DNA of 64,000 nucleotides from Mycolicibacterium sp. BiH015 (GTDB taxonomy: Bacteria > Actinomycetota > Actinomycetes > Mycobacteriales > Mycobacteriaceae). This document shows positions 31,264 to 40,452 of the stretch, in pieces; positions within the stretch are counted from its first letter, which is position 1, and each line of letters begins with the position of its first letter. The stretch lies in NCBI RefSeq assembly GCF_027706845.1, contig NZ_JAQGCZ010000018.1:30012-94011 (forward strand), given 5' to 3'. The position numbers and the translations under genes were made by a program. The notes beneath the pieces were generated by a model. It was not told the DNA's origin. It saw nothing but the letters and a program-made list of their open reading frames with translations, and ran no database searches.

Positions 31264-33159
31264 TTAGTCCTGCAGGTCGTAGACGGTGGCCCCACCGACG
31301 TCCATGGCCTCGAAATTCTGCTCGACCCATGAGGTGATCTGGCTCGACGAGCCGGAGTCGCCTCCCAGGCGGTGATGTTCGCCCGCGATGAAATAGCGGA
31401 CTTGACCGTCGGCGACATAGTCCTGGAACTGCTGCAGGGTCGGCGAGTTGTCGCTGCCGGTGAAACCGCCGATCGCCATCACCGACGCACCGGTCTGCAG
31501 TTCCAGCTCAGCCGCCGTCATCGATCCGATACTTGCTGCTGCCCAACGGTTCCCAGCCGACTCGACGAGCTGCTGCAGTTCGATGTTGTCCGCCACGGAT
31601 GCACCAGGACCACCCGGGCCGCCGGGACCGCCGAAGCCACCGGGACCGGCGTCGGGCCTGGCCGGGCCCGACATGGCCATCGGGCCGTCGTGAGCGTGCA
31701 GGACGGTCTCGACGGCGTACGCCGCTGGTGCGGCGCCGGCGAGCAGTATCGCCGCCGCAACCACCGGTGCGATGCCACGGCCGAGCCGATGTACACCCAC
31801 CGCGATGACCACGGCCACCGCGATCGAGCCGATCAGGACCACCCACCGCAGCCACGGCTGCCAGTCCGGTGTCCGGTTCAGCAGCACGAATCCCCAGACC
31901 CCGGTGACCGCCGACATCGTCCCCAGGATCACGCGCGGCGCCATATTCGTCCTCCCGCGCCATAATTCGGCAACGGCGATGCCGACCAACGCCGCGATGC
32001 CCGGTGCGAGCGCCACCGTGTAATAGGGATGGATGATGCCGTCCATGAAGCTGAACACGAGGCCGGAGACGAGCACCCAGCCACCCCACAGCAGCAGGCT
32101 CGCGCGGACCGCGTTGGTGCGCGCTGCGCGACGGGTGAACCACAGACCCGCCACGAGAGCGATCAGCGCGGCGGGAAGCAGCCACGACGCCTCGGTACCC
32201 ATCGACGCTCCGAACAACCGGCTTATACCGGGATCACCGCCGAAGAACAGATTGGCGCCGCCGCCGGGGCCACCCGGGCCACCACCCGGAGGAGGGCCGC
32301 CGTGGCCGGGCGTTCCCTCACCGCCCACGACCCGCTGAATCCCGTTGTAGCCCAGCGCGAGCTGCAGCAGACTGTTGTCGGTCGAGCCACCGATGTAGGG
32401 CCGCGAGCCCGCGGGCCACAGGCTGACCAGCGCCAGGAACGACCCCGCCGTGACGACCATGGCGAGCGCCCCGGCGAGCAGCCGCCAGATGCGCGACCAC
32501 ATCCCGATCGGCGCGGCGACCAGGAGCGCCAACCCCAGGCCCGGCATGACCAGGAACGCCTGCAGCAGCTTGGTCAGGAAGGCGAAGCCGAGGACCACAC
32601 CCACCAGCACCACCCATCGGGCGCCGCCGGTCTGGATCGCCCGAACCATCAGGTAGGCCGCGACCACGAGCAGCAGCACCAGCAGTGCGTCCGGATTGTT
32701 GTAGCGGAACATCAGTGCCGCCACCGGCGTCACCGCAAGGGCTGAGCCCGCGATCAGACCGGCCCCCGGGCCGCTGACCCGGCGCACCGCGGCGAAGAGC
32801 ACTGCGACCGACGCCACGCCCATCAGCGCTTGAGGAAGCAGCATCGTGAACGGGCTGAAGCCGAACAACCTGCCCGACAACACCATCACCCACAGTGCGG
32901 CCGGAGGTTTGTCGACCGTGATCGCGTTGCCGGCATCAAGGGAGCCGAACAGCCACGCCTTCCAATCCTGGGTGCCCGCCTGGACGGCTGCCGCGTAGTA
33001 CGTATTGGCCCATCCTGACGATCCCAGTCCCCACAAATAGAGCAGTGCGGTGGCGGCCAGCAGGGCGGACAACGCCGGCCACACCCACCGCGGCTGTGGC
33101 AGTGCGCCGGGATCGGTTGCCGCGTGGGCACTGACGGCCGGAGGCGCGGTGATGGTCAT
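31264..33159 (-). CDS. GT39 (ArnT/PMT-like) glycosyltransferase, copy 1
   Basis: This 631-residue polytopic membrane enzyme of the ArnT/PMT class transfers a sugar from a polyprenyl-phosphate donor on the outer face. Visible marks are Tyr-Leu-Trp-Gly-Leu-Gly in helix 1, the loop-1 motif Thr-Val-Asp-Lys-Pro-Pro-Ala-Ala-Leu-Trp, about 11 helices, two Gly/Pro-rich outer loops and a soluble C-terminal domain with Val-Met-Ala-Ile-Gly-Gly-Phe. ATG 33159 overlaps the GT2-GtrA stop (ATGA). It is a paralogue of the gene at 34427. Acceptor unknown. Confidence 0.88.
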   Translation of the reverse strand: MTITAPPAVSAHAATDPGALPQPRWVWPALSALLAATALLYLWGLGSSGWANTYYAAAVQAGTQDWKAWLFGSLDAGNAITVDKPPAALWVMVLSGRLFGFSPFTMLLPQALMGVASVAVLFAAVRRVSGPGAGLIAGSALAVTPVAALMFRYNNPDALLVLLLVVAAYLMVRAIQTGGARWVVLVGVVLGFAFLTKLLQAFLVMPGLGLALLVAAPIGMWSRIWRLLAGALAMVVTAGSFLALVSLWPAGSRPYIGGSTDNSLLQLALGYNGIQRVVGGEGTPGHGGPPPGGGPGGPGGGANLFFGGDPGISRLFGASMGTEASWLLPAALIALVAGLWFTRRAARTNAVRASLLLWGGWVLVSGLVFSFMDGIIHPYYTVALAPGIAALVGIAVAELWRGRTNMAPRVILGTMSAVTGVWGFVLLNRTPDWQPWLRWVVLIGSIAVAVVIAVGVHRLGRGIAPVVAAAILLAGAAPAAYAVETVLHAHDGPMAMSGPARPDAGPGGFGGPGGPGGPGASVADNIELQQLVESAGNRWAAASIGSMTAAELELQTGASVMAIGGFTGSDNSPTLQQFQDYVADGQVRYFIAGEHHRLGGDSGSSSQITSWVEQNFEAMDVGGATVYDLQD

Positions 33160-34430
33160 CGGGCGGTTCCTTCGGTGTCGATGCGGCGGGGGTGGAACAC
33201 CCAGCCGCGCAGGAGGACGAAACGCACCGCGGTGGCGAGCAGATTCGCCGCGACCAGAACCGCGAGCTCGACCAGGTGGTGCGGGGATGTGATGGTGGCG
33301 TGCAAGAGTGCGAGGGCGCCGCTGGTGATGGTCAGGGCCACGCCGAACACGAACAGCCCTTCGACGTGGTGGCGGGCCAACTGTGAGCGCTTCCTGACAC
33401 CGAAGGTGAAGCGCCGGTTGGCTGCCGTGTTGCCGACCGCGGTGACCAGGAGGGCTGTCAGGTTCGCCAACTGCGCACCGGCCCACGGCTGCAGCAGGAT
33501 GAACAGCAGAATGTATGCGGCGGTGGACGCGACGCCGACGGCGCCGAATCGGACCACCTGCCGCAACAGGGATCTCGGCGCGGCGGAGTTCCCGGACTCG
33601 CCGAGCTGCGCGGCGATGGTGTTGACCGGAATCGTCCCGGTGGCGAACCCGCGCAGAAGTCTGCCGATCCCCCTGAGGTCGGCCGCGGCGGTGGCGACGA
33701 TGTCGACCCGGCTGTCCGGATCATCGACCCAGTCCACGGGGACTTCGTGGATCCGCAGCCCACTTCGTTCGGCCAGGACGAGCAATTCCGTGTCGAAGAA
33801 CCAGCCGGTGTCCTCGACGTAGGGAAGCAGTTGGGCGGCGACGTCGGAGCGGATCGCTTTGAATCCACACTGCGCATCCGAGAAACCGGCCGACAACGTG
33901 GATTTCAGGATGAAGTTGTAGCAGCGCGAGATGAACTCGCGTTTCGGCCCGCGCTGCACACGGGCGCCGCGGGCCAGCCGGGTACCGATCGCGAGATCCG
34001 AATGACCGGAGATCAGCGGAGCGACGAGCGGGGCGAACGCGGCGAGGCCGGTCGACAGGTCGACGTCCATGTAGACGAGCACCGCGGCGTCGGACTGCGA
34101 CCACACATGGTGCAGCGCGCGGCCGCGGCCCTTGTCTTCCAACCGGATCACCCGCACGTCGTCAAGCTCGTCGGCGAGCTCGGCCGCGATGCGGGGGGTG
34201 TCATCGACGCTGGCATTGTCGGCGATCGTGATCCGCGCGGGGAACGGTACCGACTCGTGGAGGTAGCGGTGCAGGCGGTGCACCGAATCCGCCAACGCCG
34301 CCTGCTCGTTGAAGACCGGGACCACGACGTCGAGCACCGGAGCACCCATGGCCCGGGCGGCGATCGCGGCGTTGGGCCGGGGCTCGAAACGGCCTCGCCG
34401 ACGAGGTATCTCAAGGAGGGTGTCTGTCAT
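33156..34430 (-). CDS. Polyprenyl-phosphate glycosyltransferase GT2 fused to GtrA-like domain
   Basis: This 424-residue protein has an N-terminal GT2 domain (about 30-260) like dolichol-phosphate mannose synthase: Val-Val-Val-Pro-Val-Phe-Asn-Glu-Gln, Asp-Val-Asp-Leu-Ser-Thr as the metal site, and Gly-Ser/Thr-Arg region Ile-Gly-Thr-Arg. Four helices of a GtrA-type domain follow. It should make the lipid-linked sugar that the two flanking GT39 enzymes use. ATG 34430 gives ATGA overlap with the upstream stop; ATG 34439 is an alternative. Both junctions are translationally coupled. Confidence 0.9.
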   Translation of the reverse strand: MTDTLLEIPRRRGRFEPRPNAAIAARAMGAPVLDVVVPVFNEQAALADSVHRLHRYLHESVPFPARITIADNASVDDTPRIAAELADELDDVRVIRLEDKGRGRALHHVWSQSDAAVLVYMDVDLSTGLAAFAPLVAPLISGHSDLAIGTRLARGARVQRGPKREFISRCYNFILKSTLSAGFSDAQCGFKAIRSDVAAQLLPYVEDTGWFFDTELLVLAERSGLRIHEVPVDWVDDPDSRVDIVATAAADLRGIGRLLRGFATGTIPVNTIAAQLGESGNSAAPRSLLRQVVRFGAVGVASTAAYILLFILLQPWAGAQLANLTALLVTAVGNTAANRRFTFGVRKRSQLARHHVEGLFVFGVALTITSGALALLHATITSPHHLVELAVLVAANLLATAVRFVLLRGWVFHPRRIDTEGTAR

Positions 34431-36349
34431 GTCAGCCATGCTCGTGCGCGGATGTGTGCTCTACGTGGGCCGGAGCTATGCTCCGGCTGTGAGATGACGG
34501 GCGGCTGGGTCAGGTCGTACACGGCGGTCCCGTCCACCGTCAGCTCCGGATAGCGGACCTCGACCCACTCGCGGATCGCCGTGGATTCGTGGGTGTCGCT
34601 CCCCGTGCGGTGGCCCATCATCGTCGTCGGGCCGACGATGAAGTAGTGGATTCGCCCCTCGTCGACGTAGCGAATGAATTCGTGGAGCCTCGGCGAGGGG
34701 TCGGTGCCGTTGAACCCTCCGATCGCCATCACGGGCGCACCGGTGGCCAGCTGATATCCGGCGGCGTTGTTGGATCCCACAACTGCTGCGGCCCAGGTGA
34801 ACTCGTCGGAGTCCTCGGCCAACATTCTGAGCAGATCGGGGTGTGGCTGCGGAGAGCTCAGCAGTCCGCCACCGGTGAAGTTGCCGTGGCCGCCCCGTGA
34901 CGGTCCGACCGACGGGATCGCGCCGCTGTGCGGGGACGCCGCCGTCGCTACCGAGAACGCGGCGGGGCCCGCGAGACATGACACGATTGCGAGACCCGCG
35001 ACCCCCACCGCCACACGCGCGCGCAGTCTGCCGACCACGAGGAGGAGCACCGCGGCCCCGACTCCCCCGACCGCGACGGCGACCCGCAGCCACGGCATCC
35101 AGTCGCTGTGGCGTCCCAACAGGACCGTGGCGAGAACGGCGGTGACGGCCACGGCACCGGCCAGCGCGGTGGCCGACCTGATGTCGTGGCGGCGCTCCCA
35201 CAACAGCGTCGCGCCGATTGCGATCACCGCGGCAATGGCCGGAGCAAGCGCCACCGTGTAGTAAGGGTGGACGATGCCGTTCATGTAGCTGAACACCACG
35301 GCCGTCACCAGAAGCCAACCACCCCAGAGGATCAGCACAGCGCGAGTAGCATCGGTGCGCGGTCGCCGCCAGGTGATGAGGAGACCCGCGGTGAGCGTGA
35401 TCAGCGCGGCGGGCAGCAGCCATCCGATGTCGGCACCCATGCCGAACCCGAACAGCCGGCCCCAGCCGACGTCGTGGTTGAGATTCCCGAGGCCCCCCGG
35501 CTCGTCACCGGTGAGCCTGCCGATCCCGTTGTATCCCAGGGTGAGTTCGAGAATGCTGTTGGTCTGCGAACCACCGATATAGGGCCGCATCTTTTCCGGC
35601 CACAGGTCGACGACGAGCAGGTACCACCCGGCCGAAACGCCGACGGCGAGGGCCGCCAGCAGCGCGTCGACGATACGGCGCCGCAGCGGCCTCTGTGCCG
35701 CAACCAGATACGTCCCTGCCAACGCCGGCAATACCAGGAATGCCTGCAGCATCTTGGTCAGGAATCCGAACCCGACCGCCACCCCGGCGGCGATCAGCCA
35801 CCACCGGCTGGCATCCTTCTCGCACGCGCGCTGCGTGCAGTACGCGGCGAGCACCAGAAGCAGCACCAGCAGCGCGTCGGGGTTGTTGAACCGGAACATC
35901 AACGCCGCCACGGGTGTCAGGGCCATGACGGCGCCCGCGAGCAGGCCGGCGCCGGGCCCGCTGACCCGGCGTACCGCCGAATAGAGGACCGCGACGGCTG
36001 CCACCCCCATCAGGGCCTGCGGGACGAGCACACTCCACGGGTTCATCCCGAACAATCGCACCGAGATGTCCATCACCCACAGTGCGGCGGGTGGCTTGTC
36101 GACGGTGATCGAGTTCGCAGCGTCACTGGACCCGAAGAACATCGCCGTCCAGCTCTGCGAGCCCGCCTGCGCGGCCGCCGAGTAGTACGCATTCGCCCAC
36201 CTGCTGGCGCCGAGTCCCCACAGATAGAGGCCTGCGGTCGCGATGAGCAGCACCGCTAGGCCGGCCCGTGGCGAGCAGACGCGAACTCGCACGGATGGGC
36301 GCTCGTGCGCGCGAGTTTGCGTCTGCTCGTCCGGGATCAGCAGGGTCAC
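34427..36349 (-). CDS. GT39 (ArnT/PMT-like) glycosyltransferase, copy 2
   Basis: This 640-residue paralogue of the 31264-33159 gene has the same Thr-Val-Asp-Lys-Pro-Pro-Ala-Ala-Leu-Trp motif, helix pattern and Val-Met-Ala-Ile-Gly-Gly-Phe C-terminal domain, but lacks most of the Gly-rich loops. The GTG at 36349 lies 22 bp after the histidine kinase stop. Codons 7-26 from that start are a hairpin repeat, so a later GTG at about 36294 is also possible. The sensor kinase gene precedes it in the same operon. Confidence 0.87.
   Translation of the reverse strand: MTLLIPDEQTQTRAHERPSVRVRVCSPRAGLAVLLIATAGLYLWGLGASRWANAYYSAAAQAGSQSWTAMFFGSSDAANSITVDKPPAALWVMDISVRLFGMNPWSVLVPQALMGVAAVAVLYSAVRRVSGPGAGLLAGAVMALTPVAALMFRFNNPDALLVLLLVLAAYCTQRACEKDASRWWLIAAGVAVGFGFLTKMLQAFLVLPALAGTYLVAAQRPLRRRIVDALLAALAVGVSAGWYLLVVDLWPEKMRPYIGGSQTNSILELTLGYNGIGRLTGDEPGGLGNLNHDVGWGRLFGFGMGADIGWLLPAALITLTAGLLITWRRPRTDATRAVLILWGGWLLVTAVVFSYMNGIVHPYYTVALAPAIAAVIAIGATLLWERRHDIRSATALAGAVAVTAVLATVLLGRHSDWMPWLRVAVAVGGVGAAVLLLVVGRLRARVAVGVAGLAIVSCLAGPAAFSVATAASPHSGAIPSVGPSRGGHGNFTGGGLLSSPQPHPDLLRMLAEDSDEFTWAAAVVGSNNAAGYQLATGAPVMAIGGFNGTDPSPRLHEFIRYVDEGRIHYFIVGPTTMMGHRTGSDTHESTAIREWVEVRYPELTVDGTAVYDLTQPPVISQPEHSSGPRRAHIRARAWLT
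36272..36329. repeat. GCGAGCAGAC-type hairpin inside the 5' end of a GT39 gene
   Basis: Arms 36272-36290 and 36311-36329 match at 18 of 19 positions with a 20-nt loop. The arm core (GCGAGCAGACGCRAA) recurs at 43193-43254. It lies within the first 26 codons downstream of the proposed start of the glycosyltransferase gene and could sequester a translation start. Confidence 0.75.
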
Positions 36350-36371
36350 CGGACGATCATCGGTGGCCCGG

Positions 36372-38021
36372 CTAGGCGCCCGATGGGGGCGAACTGTGCC
36401 GCAGCTGTGAATCACCGGGCAGTCTGACGGTGAATTCTGTTCTGCCCTCGACACTCTGCACGTCGATCGTGCCGTGGTGCGCGCGCACGACGGCAGCCAC
36501 GATGGCCAGCCCCAGACCGGTGCTGCCGCCGATCCGGGAGCGCGAGGTGTCCCCGCGGGCGAAGCGTTCGAACACGTTCGGTTGCAGCCAGTGCGGGATA
36601 CCCGGGCCGTCGTCGAGGACGGTCAGGACCACGTCGCCGCGATCTCCAGCCCCGAGCGAGGTCTTTACCGTCGTCCCCGGTGGAGTGTGGGTGCGCGCAT
36701 TGGCGAGCAGGTTCGCCAGCACCTGATGCAGGCGGGCTTCATCACCCGCGACGACGACCGGCTCGTCGGGAAGGTCGAGTTCCCAGTTGTGTTCGGGCCC
36801 CGCGATGTGGGCGTCGCTGACGGCGTCGACGACCAGCCGGGTGAGGTCCACGCTGTCGCGCTGAAGTGGTCGGCCGGTGTCGAGACGCGCGAGCAGCAGC
36901 ATGTCCTCGACGAGGCGCGTCATGCGGGCCGTCTCGGATTCGACGCGATTCACCGCGTGGGCGACATCGTCGGGCAGCTGTGCCTGTTTGCGTTGCGCCA
37001 GTTCGGTGTAGCCGCGGATGGCAGCCAGCGGGGTGCGCAACTCGTGGCTGGCGTCGGCGACGAACTGGCGCACCCGGGTCTCACTCGCGTGCCGCGCCGA
37101 CAGCGCGCCGGCGATCCGGTCGAGCATCCGGTTCAAAGCTGCGCCCAGTTGTCCGACCTCGGTCTGTGCAGCCACCGGGTCGACGTCGACGATCGGGGTC
37201 GGCAACCTCACCTCGCCACGGTCGAGCTCCAGATCGGCGACCTGCTGGGCGGCTGCGGAAACCCTTGTCAGCGGCGCAAGTTGGCGCCGGACGATGACGA
37301 CACCGGCAGTGCCGGCACCGACGAGAGCGACGGCCGCGACGACGCAGAAGATCACCACCACCCAGAACAGCGTGTCGTCGACGTCGGACGTCGGCAGTCC
37401 GGCGACCACGGCTTCCCCGGGTATATGGGACGGGAAGGCGACGACACGATAACGGCCGAGCCCCTCGAGATTGACCGTCTGCGGCCGCTCGTCTACCGGG
37501 ACCGCCGCCAGTTCCTGTGCTGCAGCAGAGGATATTTCGGCGCGGGAGCCGTCGGAGGCGATCATCCCGGCTTCCTGTGGGCGGCCGTCGGCCACCACGG
37601 CGCCCACGGTGAGGATGGCCTGGCCGGGGGCATTGAGAAACGCCGGTCCGGGCCCCTGGTCGTCACGGATCATGACGCGCGGGCCGTGCCCCGGACGCGG
37701 CGGGAGCGGGAAAGCCGTCATCTCCGCGGGCCGCATGCCGGGCGGCATCGGTGGCATTCCGGGTGGCATCGGCGCCATGCCGGGCGGTGGCGGCGGGCCG
37801 AACTCGAAGATCACCGAGGACCGCCGGCCCGCCTCGATGACCTGTTCGTCGAGCTGATTCATCAGAAACCGTTGCAGCGCAAACTCTGTGGCGATACCGA
37901 TGCCCGCGCAGACCACGGCGAGCAAGACCACCTGGGTGACGATGAGCCGAGTCCGCAGTGTCCAGCCGCGCGGCGAGAACCGCGGGCGCTCAGCGCGCCG
38001 GCTTGAGGACATACCCCGCAC
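36372..38021 (-). CDS. OmpR-system sensor histidine kinase (TrcS-like)
   Basis: This 549-residue kinase has helix 1 (about 23-45), an outer sensor domain (about 46-218), helix 2 (about 219-245), HAMP, phosphoacceptor His326 in Ser-His-Glu-Leu-Arg-Thr-Pro, and an ATP-binding domain with Asp-Asp-Gly-Pro-Gly-Ile and Gly-Leu-Gly-Leu-Ala. The sensor holds a Pro/Met run (about 76-101) with repeated Pro-Pro-Gly-Met units, a possible metal-binding feature. Start: ATG 38021 or 38012; both overlap the regulator gene. Glycosyltransferases follow in the operon. Confidence 0.9.
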   Translation of the reverse strand: MRGMSSSRRAERPRFSPRGWTLRTRLIVTQVVLLAVVCAGIGIATEFALQRFLMNQLDEQVIEAGRRSSVIFEFGPPPPPGMAPMPPGMPPMPPGMRPAEMTAFPLPPRPGHGPRVMIRDDQGPGPAFLNAPGQAILTVGAVVADGRPQEAGMIASDGSRAEISSAAAQELAAVPVDERPQTVNLEGLGRYRVVAFPSHIPGEAVVAGLPTSDVDDTLFWVVVIFCVVAAVALVGAGTAGVVIVRRQLAPLTRVSAAAQQVADLELDRGEVRLPTPIVDVDPVAAQTEVGQLGAALNRMLDRIAGALSARHASETRVRQFVADASHELRTPLAAIRGYTELAQRKQAQLPDDVAHAVNRVESETARMTRLVEDMLLLARLDTGRPLQRDSVDLTRLVVDAVSDAHIAGPEHNWELDLPDEPVVVAGDEARLHQVLANLLANARTHTPPGTTVKTSLGAGDRGDVVLTVLDDGPGIPHWLQPNVFERFARGDTSRSRIGGSTGLGLAIVAAVVRAHHGTIDVQSVEGRTEFTVRLPGDSQLRHSSPPSGA

Positions 38022-38742
38022 CGCGCAGTGTGTGGATCATCGGCTCGCGCCCGCTGTCGATCTTCTTTCTGAGATACGACACGTACAGCTCGACGATGTT
38101 GGAGCGTCCGCCGAAGTCATAACTCCAGACGCGGTCGAGAATCTGCGCCTTGCTCAGCACGCGCTTGGAGTTGCGCATCATGAACCGAAGCAGTTCGAAT
38201 TCCGTTGCGGTGAGGGTGATGACCTCACCGGCGCGGGTCACTTCATGGCTGTCCTCGTCAAGCACCAGATCACCGACGACGATCTTGGCGCCGCCTTCTT
38301 CGGTCGTCACGCCGGTCCGCCGCAGCAGCGCCCGCAGCCGCAGCACGACCTCCTCGATGCTGAACGGTTTGGTCACGTAGTCGTCGCCGCCTGCGGTCAG
38401 GCCGGCGATACGGTCCTCGACCGAATCCTTCGCGGTCAGCAACAGCAGGGGCAGGCCGGGCACCTGCTCGCGCAGCTTGCGCAGCACCTCCAGCCCGCTC
38501 ATGTCGGGCAGCATCACGTCGAGCACGACGACGTCGGGCGGGTTCTCGCGGGCGATCGCTATCGCCGACGCGCCGTCGCCGGCGGTGGAGATGTCCCAGC
38601 CCTCGTAGCGCAGCGCCATCGACACCAGCTCGGCCAGCACCGCCTCGTCGTCGACGACGAGGACGTGGATCGGGCTGCCGTCGGCACGCCGCATGACGAC
38701 CCGTCCGGAGCCGTCTGAGGGAGCGCTGTGCGGGGTGGCCAC
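37990..38742 (-). CDS. OmpR/PhoB-family response regulator (TrcR-like)
   Basis: This 250-residue regulator has a receiver domain with Asp-Asp-Glu (31-33), phosphoacceptor Asp75 (Leu-Asp-Val-Met-Leu-Pro-Asp) and Thr-Lys-Pro-Phe. The C-terminal winged helix has Leu-Thr-Ala-Thr-Glu-Phe-Glu-Leu-Leu and Arg-Gly-Ala-Gly-Tyr. The start is GTG 38742 or ATG 38694. It opens an operon with its kinase and three glycosyltransferases. The divergent surface-protein gene at 38873 shares the 130-bp control region and is a likely target. Confidence 0.92.
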   Translation of the reverse strand: MATPHSAPSDGSGRVVMRRADGSPIHVLVVDDEAVLAELVSMALRYEGWDISTAGDGASAIAIARENPPDVVVLDVMLPDMSGLEVLRKLREQVPGLPLLLLTAKDSVEDRIAGLTAGGDDYVTKPFSIEEVVLRLRALLRRTGVTTEEGGAKIVVGDLVLDEDSHEVTRAGEVITLTATEFELLRFMMRNSKRVLSKAQILDRVWSYDFGGRSNIVELYVSYLRKKIDSGREPMIHTLRGAGYVLKPAR

Positions 38743-38872
38743 CGACCCATTATCGGACGCCCCGCTAGGCGCGCACTGTGCCGTTCCTATGTGCGCGCTG
38801 TGAGGCCGCCGTCATAGAGGATGCTGATCGCCCACACAGCTCCCCCACATCAACAGTGGCCAGTCTGGTGCC

Positions 38873-39421
38873 ATGACCACCGAGTATGACCCCGCCGACA
38901 CAGTGTGGGGCACCCCGTATGCCCGGCCGAAACCCTGGGGACTGCGGCAGTCGCTGATGGCCGTCGCCATCGCCGCGGCGATCGCCGGGCTGGGCGGTGC
39001 CGCCGTCTACGCGGCAACCGGAAACACGTCGTCGCAGTTCATGGGGCCGCCACCGCATCCACCGGGAACCGACGGCGGTCCCCAGCCCGGCGCGTTCGGT
39101 CCTGGTGGCGCGGGCCACGGCGCGCAGCACGGCCCACCTGTGCACGGCCAAGTCGTCGTCGCCGACGGCGCGGGCGGCTTCGTCACCATGATGAGCCAGT
39201 CCGGCATCATCACCGCCACGACACCGAATTCCATCACCGTGCGCAGCGAAGACGGGTTCACCCAAACATGGTCGACAGCGGCCGGCCAGGGGGCGCGGTT
39301 CGACGTGGACGACAGCGTGATGGTTCAGGGTGAGCAGTCCGGCACGGCGGTCACGCCGACCGTCACCGAAGTGCTCGATCCGCTGCGTATGCCTCGATCG
39401 GCCGCGCCTGGCGGGCTGTAG
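38873..39421 (+). CDS. Membrane-anchored surface protein with DUF5666-like domain
   Basis: This 182-residue protein has a short cytoplasmic N-terminus, one membrane helix (about 27-48), a Gly/Pro/His-rich linker and a small beta domain. In that domain Gly-Ile-Ile-Thr-Ala-Thr-Thr-Pro-Asn-Ser-Ile-Thr-Val-Arg resembles DUF5666 repeats. It could be anchored or cleaved and released. It is divergent from the response regulator gene and may be an effector of that system. The function is unknown. Confidence 0.7.
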   Translation: MTTEYDPADTVWGTPYARPKPWGLRQSLMAVAIAAAIAGLGGAAVYAATGNTSSQFMGPPPHPPGTDGGPQPGAFGPGGAGHGAQHGPPVHGQVVVADGAGGFVTMMSQSGIITATTPNSITVRSEDGFTQTWSTAAGQGARFDVDDSVMVQGEQSGTAVTPTVTEVLDPLRMPRSAAPGGL

Positions 39422-39474
39422 CAACACACATCTCCTAACCTGGGGCGCATGCAGCCCCATGGCGGAAGCACCGG

Positions 39475-40452
39475 ATGACCCGCTTCCTCGCGCGCCGGCT
39501 GCTGAACTATGTAGTCCTGCTGGGGCTGGCATCCTTTGTGGCGTTCGCTCTGACGTCGCTCACGTTCTCTCCGCTGGACAGCCTGCTGGAGCGCAACCCC
39601 CGCCCGCCCCAGGCCGTGATCGACGCCAAGGCCGCCGAGCTCAACCTCGACAAACCCATCCCGATCCGATATGCCGACTGGGTGTCCGGCGCCGTCCGGG
39701 GCGACTTCGGGACCACCGTCGCGGGCCAGCCCGTCTCCGATGAACTGTGGCGACGGATCGGGGTGAGCCTGCGGCTGGTGATCATCGGCTCGATCGTCGG
39801 CACCGTCGTCGGAGTCCTGGCCGGGGCATGGGGCGCGATCCGGCAGTACCGGCTCTCCGACCGCGTCATCACCACGTTGGCGCTGCTGATCCTGAGCACG
39901 CCGACGTTCGTGATCGCCAATCTGCTGATCCTCGCGGCCCTTCGGGGTAATTCGATCCTCGGGATGCAGGTGTTCGAGTACACCGGTGAAACGTCCACCG
40001 ACGCCGTGGGCGGGGCGTTCGACCAGTTCGTCGACCGGCTGCAGCACCTGGTGCTTCCGACACTGACGCTTGCGCTCGTGTCGATCGCCGGATTCAGCCG
40101 CTACCAGCGCAATGCGATGCTCGACGTGCTCGGCCAGGATTTCATCCGCACGGCCCGGGCCAAAGGACTCACCCGACGGCAGGCGCTTCTCAAGCACGGA
40201 CTGCGGACAGCGCTGATCCCGATGGCGACCCTGTTCGCCTACGGGGTCGGCGGGCTGTTCACCGGCGCGGTGTTCGTGGAGAAGATCTTCGGCTGGCACG
40301 GGATCGGGGAATGGTTCATCCAGGGCATCTCCACGCAGGACACCAACATCATCGTCGCCATCACGGTGTTCACCGGCGCGACGGTGCTGCTGGCCGGACT
40401 GCTCTCGGATGTGCTGTACGCGGCGCTGGACCCGCGGGTGAGGGTGTCGTGA
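39475..40452 (+). CDS. oppB: Oligopeptide ABC transporter permease OppB
   Basis: This 325-residue permease has six helices, starting Thr-Arg-Phe-Leu-Ala-Arg-Arg-Leu-Leu as DppB/OppB proteins do. It has the coupling motif Arg-Thr-Ala-Arg-Ala-Lys-Gly-Leu near residue 224 and a Phe-Gly-Trp-His-Gly-Ile-Gly-Glu segment typical of this subfamily. It pairs with OppC to form the channel. It is the first gene of the oppBCDA operon, matching M. tuberculosis Rv1283c-Rv1280c, which is reported to import peptides including glutathione. Confidence 0.92.
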   Translation: MTRFLARRLLNYVVLLGLASFVAFALTSLTFSPLDSLLERNPRPPQAVIDAKAAELNLDKPIPIRYADWVSGAVRGDFGTTVAGQPVSDELWRRIGVSLRLVIIGSIVGTVVGVLAGAWGAIRQYRLSDRVITTLALLILSTPTFVIANLLILAALRGNSILGMQVFEYTGETSTDAVGGAFDQFVDRLQHLVLPTLTLALVSIAGFSRYQRNAMLDVLGQDFIRTARAKGLTRRQALLKHGLRTALIPMATLFAYGVGGLFTGAVFVEKIFGWHGIGEWFIQGISTQDTNIIVAITVFTGATVLLAGLLSDVLYAALDPRVRVS

